Assembly: GCA_041393535.1 (NCBI GenBank)
Contig: JAWKJY010000011.1
Location: 1 to 64,000 of the forward strand
Direction: 5' to 3'
From: JAWKJY01 sp041393535
GTDB lineage: Bacteria > Actinomycetota > Thermoleophilia > Gaiellales > Gaiellaceae
Length of the DNA: 64,000 nt
Within the stretch, counting starts at the first letter, position 1, and each line of letters begins with the position of its first letter. The notes under the pieces are model-generated. The model was not told the DNA's origin and searched no databases. It saw only the letters and a program-made list of their open reading frames with translations. A program made the translations under genes and the position numbers. Shown here one piece after another: positions 1 through 9,362 of the stretch.

Positions 1-2
1 CC

Positions 3-158
3 GCCCACGTCTACGGCACCCATCCCGAGGGCGGCCTCGCCGACGGCACGTTCGAGCGGGTCGACCCGATCGAGGCCCGCGAACTGGCGGCGATAGCCGA
101 CCGGATCGCCGGGGCCGAGCGCATGCCTTCCGACGCGAGTGTGACGATCCAGCGATGA
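3..158 (+). CDS. C-terminal end of an unidentified protein (cut by window edge)
   Basis: An open frame enters from the left edge and runs 51 residues to a TGA. It reads as ordinary protein, with an acidic, helix-like stretch (DPIEARELAAIADRIAGAE) before a short tail. Its stop overlaps the ATG of the next gene in an ATGA junction, so the two are probably translationally coupled. The start and most of the protein lie outside the window, so no function can be given. Confidence 0.55.
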   Translation, partial: AHVYGTHPEGGLADGTFERVDPIEARELAAIADRIAGAERMPSDASVTIQR

Positions 159-547
159 CCATGCACACCTGCACCAAGCGCGGCGCGACTGCACCTGACG
201 TCGGCGACGAGGCGCGCGAGTGGCTCTTCATCGAGGGGGACGATGGCAGGCTCGTCGCCCGCCTCTGCATCGACTGCCAGTCGCCGCAAGATCGTGCCCG
301 CGTGCTTGTACTCCGGGCAGAACACCGTGAGGCCGTCGCGCGGGCTCGCGCGACCGCAGAGCACGACCCCGGCCACGACCCGACCTTGTACAACACGCTC
401 ACGTGTTTCACGTGTGGCCGCGAGATCCCGGCCGACGCGCCAGAGCGGGACGAGTGGTTCCGCGTCACGAACGCGTCCGGCTCGCCCGAGGCGGAGTTCT
501 GCCAGGTCTGCGGCATCCCGCCCGACTACCGCGCGCCCGGCACGTAG
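155..547 (+). CDS. Small protein with paired cysteine motifs (probable zinc binding)
   Basis: A 130-residue protein of unknown function. Four cysteine pairs or near-pairs are visible: Cys-x2-Cys in CIDC (about residue 38), CFTC (about 86) and CQVC (about 118), plus Cys6 near the N-terminus. The last two pairs are spaced like one zinc ribbon. The segment between residues 45 and 75 is rich in Arg, Ala and Glu and is probably helical. The ATG overlaps the upstream stop (ATGA); a second ATG two codons later is possible. A strong hairpin follows the stop, suggesting the end of a transcription unit. A nucleic-acid-binding role is possible but not shown. Confidence 0.7.
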   Translation: MTMHTCTKRGATAPDVGDEAREWLFIEGDDGRLVARLCIDCQSPQDRARVLVLRAEHREAVARARATAEHDPGHDPTLYNTLTCFTCGREIPADAPERDEWFRVTNASGSPEAEFCQVCGIPPDYRAPGT

Positions 548-563
548 CCGCGACAGCCATCTA

Positions 564-604
564 ACGACGACGGCCCGGGGCATGCCAGCCCGGGCCATCG
601 TCGT
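564..604 (+). terminator. Hairpin terminator with loop GCATGCCAG
   Basis: A 16-bp stem with one mismatch (C571/A597) closes a nine-base loop, GCATGCCAG (580-588), 17 bases after the stop of the zinc-ribbon gene. No T-run follows, as is common in high-GC actinobacteria. The same nine-base loop recurs in a hairpin at 21302-21330. Confidence 0.65.
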
Positions 605-643
605 CCCGCAGTCCATCGCAGTCTATGAGAACATACGTTCCCC

Positions 644-997
644 ATGACGTCTCAGGGCTCCGCCTACGGCCGCTTCCAGCGCGCCCTCGAGAAGGGCAAC
701 CCCCTCTTGGCGTGGACGGCCGCCCAAGAGGTCGGCGAGCTCACCCTTCCCGACGCCCTCAAGCTCGTCGTTGCCGTCCGAGAGGATCCGAAGCTGTACG
801 ACCGGGCGAGCACGCGCTGGCACGCACGCTGGGAACTCGCCAACCCCGACGTCGCCGTCCCCGAGTCGAGCTTCGTCCTCGGCGCGCTAGCCGCGCTACC
901 CGGCCCACGCGGGGCGCTCGTCGCCGAGGCGCTGGCGGCGTTCTTCGCCCGACGCGGCCAGCCGGATCTCGCCGACGCCCTTGGCCGCCTCACCTAG
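644..997 (+). CDS. Conserved-looking hypothetical protein, helical
   Basis: A 117-residue protein with no recognised domain. It has clear protein character: alternating hydrophobic and charged residues (for example ALKLVVAVRED near residue 40) and an Ala/Leu-rich C-terminal helical half. It has no signal peptide and no membrane segment. The ATG was chosen because the frame has no good upstream start with a ribosome site; the previous transcription unit ends with the hairpin at 564-604. The role is unknown. Confidence 0.6.
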   Translation: MTSQGSAYGRFQRALEKGNPLLAWTAAQEVGELTLPDALKLVVAVREDPKLYDRASTRWHARWELANPDVAVPESSFVLGALAALPGPRGALVAEALAAFFARRGQPDLADALGRLT

Positions 998-1613
998 GGG
1001 CACGTCGGCTACGGACATCTCGACACGCCCCCGTGGCCCGCGTACCGTCCCGCTCGTGTTCGGCGTCTACCTGTCCTGGGTCGCGTGCACCGAGTGGCAC
1101 GACCGGCGCGAGGATGCGGAGGCCGCCTGAGGAGATTCCCGGCGACGTGGTCCGACTGGCGAGGTCCCGTAGTGATTCTCGAGTTGTGCGAGCGGGGAGG
1201 CACGATCGCAGGTTCGGGCAGAGTACATCGAACCCGACGTGCGTTCTGGGATCAGAGGCATCGGCCGCCGCTACCCGGTACCGCTCAAGTTCGTCTCGAG
1301 CGTTCCTCGCCGCCTACCCGAAGCCGTGATGAACCGGCGACCGGTGGATCGATCCTGTAGACGGTCTTGATCACCGCAGACTCCCGATCTTGTCGACCGC
1401 CACGAAGAACGCTCTTCCCAGCTGACGTTCCCGCCCTGCATCCGCACCAACACTGCCTGTTGGGCGTAACTCCTCCACCGGAACCTCCAAGCTTCATCGC
1501 TTCCGGATCCCGTCTCACCGCTGCCGCCTGCCTGGAGCCCCATCCTAGCCCCGCCATTGGCCCGCGGCCTGCGCTCGCGGCTCGCGCCGCTCTCGCGGCT
1601 CGCGCGCGATCGG
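998..1613. other. No recognisable gene
   Basis: Open frames here have low-complexity Arg/Pro-rich translations typical of antisense or out-of-phase reading. A short stretch around 1056-1130 (+) reads plausibly (VFGVYLSWVACTEW) but has no convincing start and is too short to call. It may be the remnant of a decayed gene. Confidence 0.4.
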
Positions 1614-2340
1614 CTAGCAGTTCACATACGCGATCGGATTTTGCGACCCCCGACGGAGGTAATCGGTGACGTTGCCCCACAGATAGCTGGCCTTGAGGTC
1701 CGCTGTGACGCGGGCCTGAAAACCTCACCGCGACCCGCATCGTCCCTCTCTCCCAACCCTCGATCCTGTAGATCGCTCGAACTACCCCTTGGTAGACGGC
1801 GAAGCCGTACTCGGGTCGGCGGGTCGATGGAGCCATGACCCACCACTTGCGGGTCGCCTCGTACAAGTCGTCCTCGGACAGCGTCAGCGCCGCGAACTTC
1901 CTTGCCGATCCGAATCAACGCCACCCGGTGAGCTTCATCGATCGTGATCGGTGGCGCTGCGCAACGAGTGAACATTCTTCGGAGAGGATGCCAGCCCCGC
2001 CTGTTGCTGCCATGCCCCGGCTTCATCTGCTACGCGGCGCCGAAGCGCGAGCGCGTCGATGACAGGCCTCGACCTCGTAGGCGACGTCCTCATCGGCGAG
2101 CCGGTGGCGAAGGATCTCGACGCCCACCTCAAGGCCGGCCTGGTGAATCGCGTGCTGATCTGACCCAACGGAGCTCGCGAGGTAACACCCACACCTTGCG
2201 GGCATGCCGAGTGTGCTGGTACCTGATCGCCTTCCCCTTGCCCACGTAGGAAGACCGCGCCGTCCCTCGGGTCACGGAGCGCGTAGACGTACCAGCCCAG
2301 GCGCCTCGCCACACCCGCAGGCGTTGGGTCCACTGGATCG
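1614..2340 (-). pseudogene. Decayed LEM-3-like GIY-YIG nuclease
   Basis: Fragments in three frames line up in the order of the LEM-3-like GIY-YIG family. From the N-terminus these are WYVYALRDPRDGAVF, then YVGKGK (the glycine-rich YVGKGK signature), then a segment reading ILRHRLADEDVAYEVEA and IDAL. After these come TIDEAHRVALIRIGK, then DLYEATRKWWVMAP followed by YGFAVYQGVVRAIYRI, and finally a C-terminus ending NPIAYVNC before TAG. In intact members these form one protein that nicks DNA through the GIY-YIG domain. At least four shifts of frame separate the pieces, so the gene is dead or badly sequenced. The family match is from memory of its conserved blocks, especially the end PVRYVNC; the 5' boundary is approximate. 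Confidence 0.75.
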
Positions 2341-2614
2341 ACCAGCCCATGATGGATCAGTCGCGGCGCGTGAGCGACACGGTCCCCTGGTCGAGCGACC
2401 CGACGAACGATCCGGAGCGGGGTGAGGTACGCGTTCCCGAGACTCTCCACGCCGTCCCACTGGCCGAATCTGGCCACCAGGCTGTCGCCCACCAGAATGC
2501 CGACCGGCGGATCAGAGCTGCATTGAGTCACCCCTACTCGAGTGCCGTGGTACCAGCCCCCACCGGTGACGCGTGAGGGCCAGGATTCCTTAGCGAACGA
2601 GCCCCGACGTCTCG

Positions 2615-3039
2615 CTTCGCAGACCACGGAGCTGCCCGAGCCGGTGTACCTGCACGTATCGACGGTCCTGCCCCTGGAGTTCTTGAGGATCGCGGTGTCG
2701 CCGTCGTTGTTCCAGAGAGACGCACACCGAAGTTCCAGCAGACGTGCCGCCCCGTCGCGTTCGCCCTGCTGAAAATACGGCGCACCGTCGCTCGTGGCCG
2801 GAGCGTGAACGAGCTGAAGATGTAGGTGACGGGCGTCGATGGTCGCGGAGCGTTCACCCTTCGAGCGCGACGGCGCTCCTGCCGGTGTTCCTCAGCTCGA
2901 CCCACTCGTTGTTCAAGCTGGCGTTACTGCCAGCGGTCGCTGCCGGGCGGGTCGAACTGGATCTTTGAGATCACGACCGCCGACGAAGCGGCGCCAGGGC
3001 CTGGTCGCGGCCGCGGCCTACCACCGCGACTAGAGCCAT
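2615..3039 (-). pseudogene. Decayed secreted lamin-tail-domain protein
   Basis: An ATG at 3039 begins a short hydrophobic start (MALVAVV), and then pieces in several frames spell a lamin tail domain (LTD) in order. They are VVISKIQFDPPGSD, NEWVELRNTGRSAVAL, TYIFSSFTLRPRATV, ATGRHVCWNFGV, and WNNDGDTAILKNSRGRTVD ending in CRYTGSGSSVVC. LTD proteins of actinobacteria are secreted and short. At least three frameshifts break it, and its last frame runs on into the GIY-YIG wreck downstream, so the 3' end is approximate. Confidence 0.75.
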
Positions 3040-3117
3040 GGGGCCGCGTGCATCGCCCATCTACCTGACCCGGCAGCGTTCGGCCGCGCCGAGGAACGCA
3101 GCCGGCGCCTCGGTTCG

Positions 3118-3768
3118 TCAGTCGATCCAGTCCGGCGCGGCCTCGAGCTCGCGCGCGACGGCCGCACGGATCGCGTCAGCCTTCACCGAGTCATACCGGG
3201 GATCGGACTGCTCGGACGCGAGCCCGGCCGCCTGCATCCGCTTCCGGGCCTCGATCTCGGCCCGTAGCCGGCGGTGCTTGCCTCGCATCCGATCCCAGTC
3301 GACCCCATCGTCGCGGTCAGACCTCTCGTCCTCGATCCTCGTCGTCTGCGTCGGCGCCCCATACGCCTGATTCGCCCACGTCTCGACCAGCCGAGCACGA
3401 GCACGAGCATCCGGCACCGGGGCAGGGACGGAGGCGGGTTGCAGCTCGGGCAGGTCACGTGCTGCACGGTCGTCGAGCCGAGTGCCTCGAGCAGGGATGC
3501 CTCGATCGCGTCGTAGTTCGCTTCTGCCGCAGCGCGCAGAAGCTCACGCACCGTCGGGTTGCTCGCCGCCATCAGCCCAACCCTTCGACCCGAGTGCCGC
3601 CATGTCGGTGCCGGCGTGCGCCTGGCGGTAGGGCGTGTCCCTGAGCGCGAACGACTGGCCGGGGTCGCCGGCCCTCGTGAGCGCCGAGCAGCGTGGCTGC
3701 TGCTCGCGGATCCCGTTCGCCTGGCGTCGCAGGTCCTGCACCCTGTCCTGCCTCCAGCGTCCCGGCAT
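3118..3768 (-). pseudogene. Broken phage small-terminase-like gene, paralog of the gene at 23.7 kb
   Basis: Three frames together give a protein like the intact gene at 23685-24197. The pieces are an N-terminal segment with QANGIREQQPRC and SFALRDTPY, then NPTVRELLRAAAEANYDAIE with CPSC, then ANQAYGAPTQTTRIEDERS and a basic tail (HRRLRAEIEARKRMQAAG). The intact copy has QAANGIRDGQRTC, SFALSDSDYC, CPHC and DQSYGAPATTTRIEDERDE at matching places. Two single-base shifts break this copy. It was probably left by an earlier, related phage-like element rather than duplicated locally, because the two differ throughout. Confidence 0.75.
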
Positions 3769-5026
3769 GCCAGCTGTTGGCAGATTAGAGAACGCATAGG
3801 ATAGCCCCTCGACGCCGGGTCACGGGTTAAAGCCAGCCGGCCCTACCGCATCATGTTCGTGTGACGTCTGCGGCCCGCTTCCGTCCGAGCGTTCGGTGGT
3901 TCTGGTGGTGCTCTGCGCCGGCTGCGGGCGGCAGCCTTCCGGTCCTCGGGAGTTCAAGATCGAGCGGCAAACGCCAGACCGTCGCTCGCTGGCTTGACCT
4001 GTCCAGGTCGGCACGAGCCGTCTGGCCGGTCGGCATCGGAACGACGTGGACGTCGGCCTCGTAGAGATCCGGTACACGTCGCCAGCACCGCCAGAGACCA
4101 GCGAGCAGACGCAGAACAGGCCGGCGACGGCGCAGGAGGGACGACCGTCCTTCCACGACTCACGGCAACGCTGTCTACACGGACCTCGCCGTGGTGAAGA
4201 AGATGGGCTTCGCTGACGTCCTCGAGGACAAGCAGTGGCTCCGTACTCCGTCAGCGCGACCTTCGCGAATCCGTTCCATCGACGGCGATCCTGCTCAACC
4301 GCAGTTGCCCTCGACGAGACAAGGCGCGGCGCTGACGGGCGAGGCGAGCCTGGCAAAGCACCGTACCGATGGCGACGTCATGACCGAAGCTGGAGCCGAC
4401 GATCGACTTCAAGCGTGCAGTTCAAGACGAGCCTGGTCGAAACGGAGACGGCGACGCCGACAGCGGTCGGCGACCGCGACCACCTCATCCACCGCCTCCG
4501 CACCAACGATCCAGGCGATGCCGACAGCCCCGGTTCCGCCACCCTCATCGAGTTCACCGACTCGGCGAGCCCGTCGACCTCGACCGGCCGGATCCCAGCA
4601 GCGTCGTCGACCGGAGCGAGCCTGGCCGGTCTCATCGAGCTCGCAGGATCCGCCCTCCGTCGTCTTGCTCACAGACCCGGGCGGGACCGAGACGGACATC
4701 GGCGCACCCGCGATCGAACGAACGCTTCACCGGCAGCATCGACCAAGGATCTGGGCCTCGATACCGAGGACATCCAAGCCGCCTTCGAGGAGCTCATGCA
4801 CGCGCAGCCACGACGGCCGAGGACACCCCCCTACGTCGCCACCTCGCCAGCCACGGACACCGCTCCGCAAAGCAACCCGCCTCGCCGGCACGAACCCCGC
4901 GCTGGGATGCAGTCGAGAAGCCGGTAGGCCCACCATCATCCGAGCGGCAGCTGGAGGGACACGCAATGGACTCTAGACGATCCGATCCAGCCTGACTCAT
5001 GCGGCCGTCGAGACGGACGGGTTCAC
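3769..5026. other. About 1.26 kb with no recognisable gene
   Basis: Both strands carry open frames, but their translations are Arg/Pro/Ser-rich and not consistent with a single gene. A few pieces look protein-like on the plus strand: VYTDLAVVKKMGFADVLEDK near 4170-4230, FKTSLVETETATPTAVG near 4420, and DLGLDTEDIQAAFEELMHA near 4750. They lie in different frames. A decayed gene is possible, but I do not recognise a family. Confidence 0.4.
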
Positions 5027-5067
5027 TGAGTTGTCGCCAGCGCAGGAACGGTAGTTCCGGGTCGCGG

Positions 5068-6009
5068 CTAGGTGTTTGTCCCGGGGAGGTTGCTGACGCG
5101 CTGGAGCGGGGTGAGCCCGTTGAGGGCGCGGTGGTGGGGACGGGAAGCGATTGCAGGAGTCGAGGGCTGGGGCGAGGGCTGTGTGGCGGTCGCTCTCAAT
5201 GGCGTAGGAGAAAGGTGCGTGGTGGCCCAGCGCTCGAGCAGCGTGCGGATGAACCGTTCGGCTTTGCCGTTGGTCTGGGGCCGGTAGGGCCTGGTCTTCT
5301 TCGCCCGGATGGCGTGCCCGTCGCATGCGGTCGCCCAGGCGGTCTTGAAGCAGGCGCCGTTGTCGGTCAAGACCCGCTCGACCCGGATCCCGTGCTCGGC
5401 ATAGAAGCTGACGAGCTGGTCGAGGAACCGGGTTGCGCTGGCCGCCGTTTCGTCCGGGTGGATCGCGGCGAACGCGAGGCGGCTGTGGTCGTCGACGGCG
5501 ACGAACAGGTACTGCCAGCCCGCCTTGCCCTTCGCGCGTCCGGAGCGGTCGCCGGTCACGCGATGCCCGGGTTGCACGATCCGGCCGAGCTTCTTGCTGT
5601 CAACGTGCACCAGCTCACCGGGCCGGGAACGCTCGTAGCGCACCGCCTGCTCGGGCCGCGTGCGAGCGGCCAGGCGCGAGCGGCCGTGACGACGCAACAC
5701 CGCATGCACCGTCGAAGCCGCGATTCCCAAGGCCCAGCCGATCACATGCGGCCCCGCCAACAACCGCTCCCGCTCCGCCAAGATCGCAGACTCAAGCAGC
5801 GACGAGGTCTGCCTCGGCGACCGATGCGGCCGGCTCGACCGATCCGTCAGCGGCTCCCCACGTCGATCCCGGGCCACCCACTTCGACCCCGTCTGCCGCG
5901 AACACCCAACCAGCAACGACGCCCGCGTCACCGACACACCCGCAGCCACCAGATCAACAAGCCGACGGCGCTGACGCACCGTCAACACCGCACTTCCATG
6001 AAGATGCAC
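5068..6009 (-). CDS. IS481-family DDE transposase
   Basis: A 313-residue integrase-core transposase that cuts and joins DNA at the element ends. An N-terminal helix-turn-helix region (residues about 8-60, TVRQRRRLVDLVAAGVSVTR) precedes the rve core. The catalytic residues appear as Asp137 (HVDSKK), Asp216 (LTDNG) and Glu251 (NGKAERFIRT). A GTG start at 6009 has GGAGGGCTC upstream. About 25 residues after residue 263 are scrambled: the family-like reading SYAIESDRHTALAPALDSC lies in another frame before the frame returns at RPHHRALNGLTPLQRV. Two compensating indels are therefore present. The catalytic core is untouched, but activity is uncertain. Confidence 0.88.
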   Translation of the reverse strand: MHLHGSAVLTVRQRRRLVDLVAAGVSVTRASLLVGCSRQTGSKWVARDRRGEPLTDRSSRPHRSPRQTSSLLESAILAERERLLAGPHVIGWALGIAASTVHAVLRRHGRSRLAARTRPEQAVRYERSRPGELVHVDSKKLGRIVQPGHRVTGDRSGRAKGKAGWQYLFVAVDDHSRLAFAAIHPDETAASATRFLDQLVSFYAEHGIRVERVLTDNGACFKTAWATACDGHAIRAKKTRPYRPQTNGKAERFIRTLLERWATTHLSPTPLRATATQPSPQPSTPAIASRPHHRALNGLTPLQRVSNLPGTNT

Positions 6010-6012
6010 GAC

Positions 6013-6062
6013 GAGCCCTCCTGGATGCGTTGCCTTCGACAGCCCGCACCCTAGGAGGGCTC
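6013..6062. repeat. 10-bp inverted repeat upstream of the transposase start
   Basis: GAGCCCTCCT (6013-6022) is repeated inverted as AGGAGGGCTC (6053-6062), perfect over 10 bp with a 30-base spacer. It lies between the transposase start and the right end of the element. It includes the transposase ribosome site, so a stem here could limit transposase translation from read-through transcripts. That role is inference. Confidence 0.5.
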
Positions 6063-6232
6063 AACGACGACTCAAACCGTCAACAACCTGCCTGGGAACT
6101 ACAGCTAGGCGGTCAACTGCTCCTCTCCGTCCCCACCATGACTTCTCGTCTGCGCAGATCATGACTCCAGACGCCTCTACAATCGCGCCCACACCGGTAA
6201 GAGAGGATCTCGGCCATCGACCAGGAGACCAG

Positions 6233-7014
6233 ATGCATCTGCGGACGAGTTGGGCAATAGCAGGGGCTGTTGTGGGCGCCATCCTTGCAATCGCACCAGG
6301 TGCGTTCGCGAACGGTGGGCCGACGATCGCCGAGGCAGTTCCACTACCGATCGGCGTGCCCGTCATCGGTGGAGGCGCCCTGCCGCCGAACCCAGGCGCC
6401 AGCGGCCTGAGCACCTACATCTACAAGGAGTTCTACTCCTTCGATGGCCTGCACGGAGACCGCGTCACGCTCGACATCGAGTCGAACGACGGGCGCGGAG
6501 TCTCGACCTGCCTCGCTTACGCCCGACGTGACCGACTTCACCGTGCCGGACACACCCGCCCTATACAGGCGGATGCGCTTCATCCAGGCAAACGAACGCG
6601 AAGGGCCAGCTGGTCACCGTCCTTACGTCCGAGGGCCTGTGGAAGCTCGAGCTGTACGACTACTGCACGAGCTGCGGCCCGACCAGCGCCCACATCAGCT
6701 ACTCGATCGTTGCGAATGTCGAGCACCTGACCAAGACCGTTGTCGTGGCACCGAGACTGGTCGCAACGGGCAAGCGATTCCAGATCACAGGGAAGGTCGC
6801 CGGAGTGGCAGGCCAGAACATCGAGCTCCGACTGACGCGATCCGGCACGCCGCCCAAGACCGTTGCAGTGCCAATCTCCCCCGAGGGCACGTTCAGCTTC
6901 ACCACATCCGTCAAGCGGGCGGGGAAGTACACCGTCGCGGCTCGCTTCCCAGGGGACGCCACGCACCAGCCGAGCGCGGCGCAGACCAGAATTCAGGCTC
7001 TACCGCCCCGCTAG
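6233..7014 (+). pseudogene. Secreted protein with C-terminal Ig-like domain, frameshifted
   Basis: An ATG at 6233 opens a signal peptide (hydrophobic run WAIAGAVVGAILAIAPGAFA). The mature part continues in two further frames. The first frame ends near VSTCLAYA, the next carries PDVTDFTVPDTPALYRRMRF, and the third runs from GQLVTVLTSEGLWKLELYDY to the stop. The last about 90 residues look like an immunoglobulin-like beta-sandwich (ATGKRFQITGKVAG, PISPEGTFSFTTSVKRAGKY). Two indels near 6520 and 6590 break the gene. Cysteines in YDYCTSCGP may form a disulfide. Extracellular function is likely; the ligand is unknown. It may be intact in reality if the indels are sequencing errors. Confidence 0.7.
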
Positions 7015-7257
7015 ATCACGAGCCCAGCAGGCCCCCCCTCTATCGATCGGGGGACCGAGTGCGGTGCCAGTTTGGGAGGCGGCGGCCCGGGAGTGCGGCA
7101 CGCAAAACGAACACGCCGTCGGAAGTCGAGGCCACGCCGAGTCGGACGGACTGCGTCCTGCGGATAAAGATTCCACCAAGGTTGCGGCATCTTCACTCTT
7201 GGGTGAACCCATCCGTTCGCCCCAAACCGCGGCGGGGGGGACTGGAGACGACCAGCC

Positions 7258-7662
7258 ATGGCGAAGAAGCCTCCGGAAGACCGGCTCGTAGCTCACCTGC
7301 GTGACCTCGGCTACATGGTCTCGAACGGGGTGAAGGCGCTGCCGATGGAACTGCAGCTCGAGTGGCTCGACTCGTTCGAGCGGCGGCGAAAGCGCAAGTG
7401 GCTCGCCTGGATCTGCTGGCTTCCCGGTCTGTTCTACGCCTACATGGGCAAGTGGGGAACGTGGGCGCTCTACCTCCTGAGCGCCCTGATCGGGATTCCG
7501 GCGCTCATCTGGTGGATCATCCAGGCCATCAATCTGAACTCCACCGTCGACAAGCACAACACCGAGGTCGGCATGGAGCTCCTGACGTTCATCGAGCAGG
7601 TGCGCCGCTCACAGCAGGATCGCCAATTCGCCGAGACGCCGAGTACGACATCGCATGGCTAG
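7258..7662 (+). CDS. Small membrane protein resembling TM2-domain proteins
   Basis: A 134-residue protein with a charged cytoplasmic N-terminus. It has two closely spaced membrane helices (about residues 47-63 and 68-92: WLAWICWLPGLFYAYMG, then WALYLLSALIGIPALIWWII) and a polar C-terminal tail. Two helices joined by a short YMGKWGTW turn recall the TM2 family, which has a GxxGxHxFYxG-type turn, but the exact signature is not present. The ATG follows GGGGACTGGAGACG. The partner and role are unknown. Confidence 0.7.
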   Translation: MAKKPPEDRLVAHLRDLGYMVSNGVKALPMELQLEWLDSFERRRKRKWLAWICWLPGLFYAYMGKWGTWALYLLSALIGIPALIWWIIQAINLNSTVDKHNTEVGMELLTFIEQVRRSQQDRQFAETPSTTSHG

Positions 7663-7801
7663 CCGCGCGGTCCGCGGCTCGGCATGGCCCTGGCGACGGT
7701 CGTCATCCGGCGTGCCGAAACGGCCGACGTGGGCTATCCGAAGCACGCCGGCCGCATGGACAAGCACGCCACCACCGAGGCCGCACACCTCGGATCACGC
7801 G

Positions 7802-8281
7802 CTACGGAGCCCCAGGCACCAAGCCGCCTTCAAGGAAGTCCCCGCGGGAGACGTCGACGCTACCCCGCAACGCCAAGGCGGCCCGCTCGTACTCGGCATC
7901 CTCAAGAAGCGCATAGTCCATCTGCATGACCGTTCGCCGGAAGTCGCGTCCTCCCGCGACGTTCAACACGTCAACAGCGGGCGCGCGCGAGAAGTCACGG
8001 ATCATCAGCAGTGGCCGGATCGGGGCGACGTACGGCCAGCGGCCGAGCTGAGCATCGAAGGCCGGCTTAGCGAAGACCCGCACGACGCCGATCAGCTTCC
8101 CCCAGCCTGCCGCGTAGTAGACGAGGTAGTCGTCGACCCGGACGCTCGCCGGCTGCCTCGCGAAGTGGATGACGCTCATCTCCTGCGGCGCCGAATCCAT
8201 CCAGTCAGCCGCCATCGGGTCATCACTCGACCCAACCGCCTTGAGGAACTTCTGCCGCTCCCTCGGCTCCCATACGCTCAT
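7802..8281 (-). CDS. Hypothetical protein with possible PUA/EVE-like fold
   Basis: A 159-residue soluble protein. The central part (DDYLVYYAAGWGKLIGVVRV, about residues 50-70) and following strands resemble EVE/PUA-like domains, in which a tyrosine-rich beta-barrel binds modified bases. The match is by pattern only. An arginine-rich C-terminal helical segment follows (RTVMQMDYALLEDAEYERA). The ATG at 8281 starts MSVWEPRERQKFLKAVG. It stands alone between plus-strand and minus-strand neighbours with no shared operon signal. Confidence 0.6.
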   Translation of the reverse strand: MSVWEPRERQKFLKAVGSSDDPMAADWMDSAPQEMSVIHFARQPASVRVDDYLVYYAAGWGKLIGVVRVFAKPAFDAQLGRWPYVAPIRPLLMIRDFSRAPAVDVLNVAGGRDFRRTVMQMDYALLEDAEYERAALALRGSVDVSRGDFLEGGLVPGAP

Positions 8282-8345
8282 GGCCCAGCCTCCTCCCAGC
8301 CCGGACGCAGTTAGCTACCTCAGCGGCTGTGGCCTCGGAGCGGCG

Positions 8346-9020
8346 TCACTCGCACCCGTACCCGTCGCCGTCCCCGTCGAGTCGGTACTCGTCGTAGCCG
8401 ACGACTCGCACCGTGAAGCCGATGTCCGCGCAGTCCAGGTCGTACGGGACGTCGGGCACGCACGGGCGGTAGCTCGGATGGCACCCCGAAGCTGGCGGCG
8501 GAGCGGCCGGCGGAGCAGGTGGCGGCGCGGCCGGGGATGGGCCGCTGCGAGTGCAAGCGCCCCATAGGCCGCGCCCCGCGGCGCGCGCCTCCCGTTCGGC
8601 CTTCGCGTAGATCGGGTGCCTGCGCGCTGGCCGCTCGAACACGTAGGACGTCGCGAACCCGTCCTTCACGAGTTGGTAACCGAGGTCACGGCCGCCGGGG
8701 AGCCAGACGTACGCAAGCAAGCGCCCATATCGGTCGACCCGGTCCTGCGTCGGGTCCCCCTTCAACGTCACGACCTCGCCGCTTGCGATCTTCCGTACCC
8801 GTGAGCGGGCCTTCTGCGAGAAGCAGTCGCCTCGCTCCGGCGCGTCGATCGCGAGTAGACGCACCCGCTCCCTCGTGCCGTTCAGGAGGTCAACGGTGAT
8901 CGTGTCGCCGTCCGCCACGTGCACGACCGTCCCGCGGAACGTGAAGCCGGCGGCGCCGGCGGCCGACGCGAAGACGAGCGCGGCCCCCAGAGCCACCGCT
9001 GTCGCCCATCCCGGCTTCAT
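8346..9020 (-). CDS. Secreted thermonuclease (SNase-like) with excalibur-like C-terminus
   Basis: The first 22 residues from ATG 9020 form a signal peptide (ATAVALGAALVFASAAGAAG). Residues about 25-150 are a staphylococcal-nuclease domain: ADGDTITVDL, the active-site arginine segment RVRLLAIDAPE, DRYGRLLAYVW, and KDGFATSYVF near the end. A Pro/Ala linker (APPPAPPAAPPP) leads to a 45-residue cysteine-containing tail ending DGDGDGYGCE, which matches the calcium-binding excalibur pattern. Such proteins degrade extracellular DNA or RNA. A GTG/ATG further upstream in the frame adds only six residues, and ATG 9020 gives the cleanest signal peptide. Confidence 0.88.
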   Translation of the reverse strand: MKPGWATAVALGAALVFASAAGAAGFTFRGTVVHVADGDTITVDLLNGTRERVRLLAIDAPERGDCFSQKARSRVRKIASGEVVTLKGDPTQDRVDRYGRLLAYVWLPGGRDLGYQLVKDGFATSYVFERPARRHPIYAKAEREARAAGRGLWGACTRSGPSPAAPPPAPPAAPPPASGCHPSYRPCVPDVPYDLDCADIGFTVRVVGYDEYRLDGDGDGYGCE

Positions 9021-9116
9021 CGTGTACCTCCTGCCCAAGGTAGGCCTACACGGTGGTCTCGTCGGCTCGTCCGCAAGACGGTCCGAGACCGCGCACCGCG
9101 GCCAAAGCCAGTGCGA

Positions 9117-9224
9117 TCACAGCCTCGGCCGGCCGGCGTCGACCCGATCGATCGCTCGGCCACAGCGCGGACAGAACCGAACGCCCTGCACACCCGCCTG
9201 CTGGCCGGAACTGCCGCAATGCAC
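9117..9224 (-). CDS. 35-residue zinc-ribbon-like peptide
   Basis: GTG at 9224 is preceded by GGGAGGT eight bases upstream. The product has FCPRCGRAID near its end and an HCGSSG segment near its start; related mini-ribbons carry HCGSCG, so one of four zinc ligands appears changed to serine. It is too short to be sure of, but the good ribosome site and the motif support a real gene. It is divergent from the gene at 9363. Confidence 0.4.
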   Translation of the reverse strand: MHCGSSGQQAGVQGVRFCPRCGRAIDRVDAGRPRL

Positions 9225-9362
9225 CGCCGCACCTCCCGTACCACGCCCGTCGCTACCAACGTCGGGAGCCGGATCGTACGACGGACCGATGATCAGATCA
9301 AGCAAGCCATCGGCCCGAGATGCCCATGGCCGCGGCACCAGATGCCGAGTAGGCTCCTCAAT

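Larger units (their letters stand above)
5027..6074 (-). mobile_element. IS481-type insertion sequence, about 1.05 kb
   Basis: A single DDE transposase fills the element. Candidate terminal inverted repeats start TGAGTTGTCG at 5027 on the left and TGAGTCGTCG (reverse strand) ending at 6074 on the right; they match 9 of 10 at the tips and then diverge. No clear target duplication was seen. The length suits the IS481 family. The ends are inferred from the matching tips and could be off by some bases. Confidence 0.65.

Noticed and set aside
4191..4976. Overlapping plus-strand frames of 230-261 codons at 4.2-5.0 kb
   Set aside because: Protein-like bits are split over frames, with long Arg/Pro/Ser runs. 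No family or ribosome site decides a gene, so only the region is noted.
5021..6080. Target-site duplication around the IS481-type element
   Set aside because: Bases flanking the proposed ends (GGTTCAC on the left, AACCGTC on the right) do not match, so no duplication is claimed.
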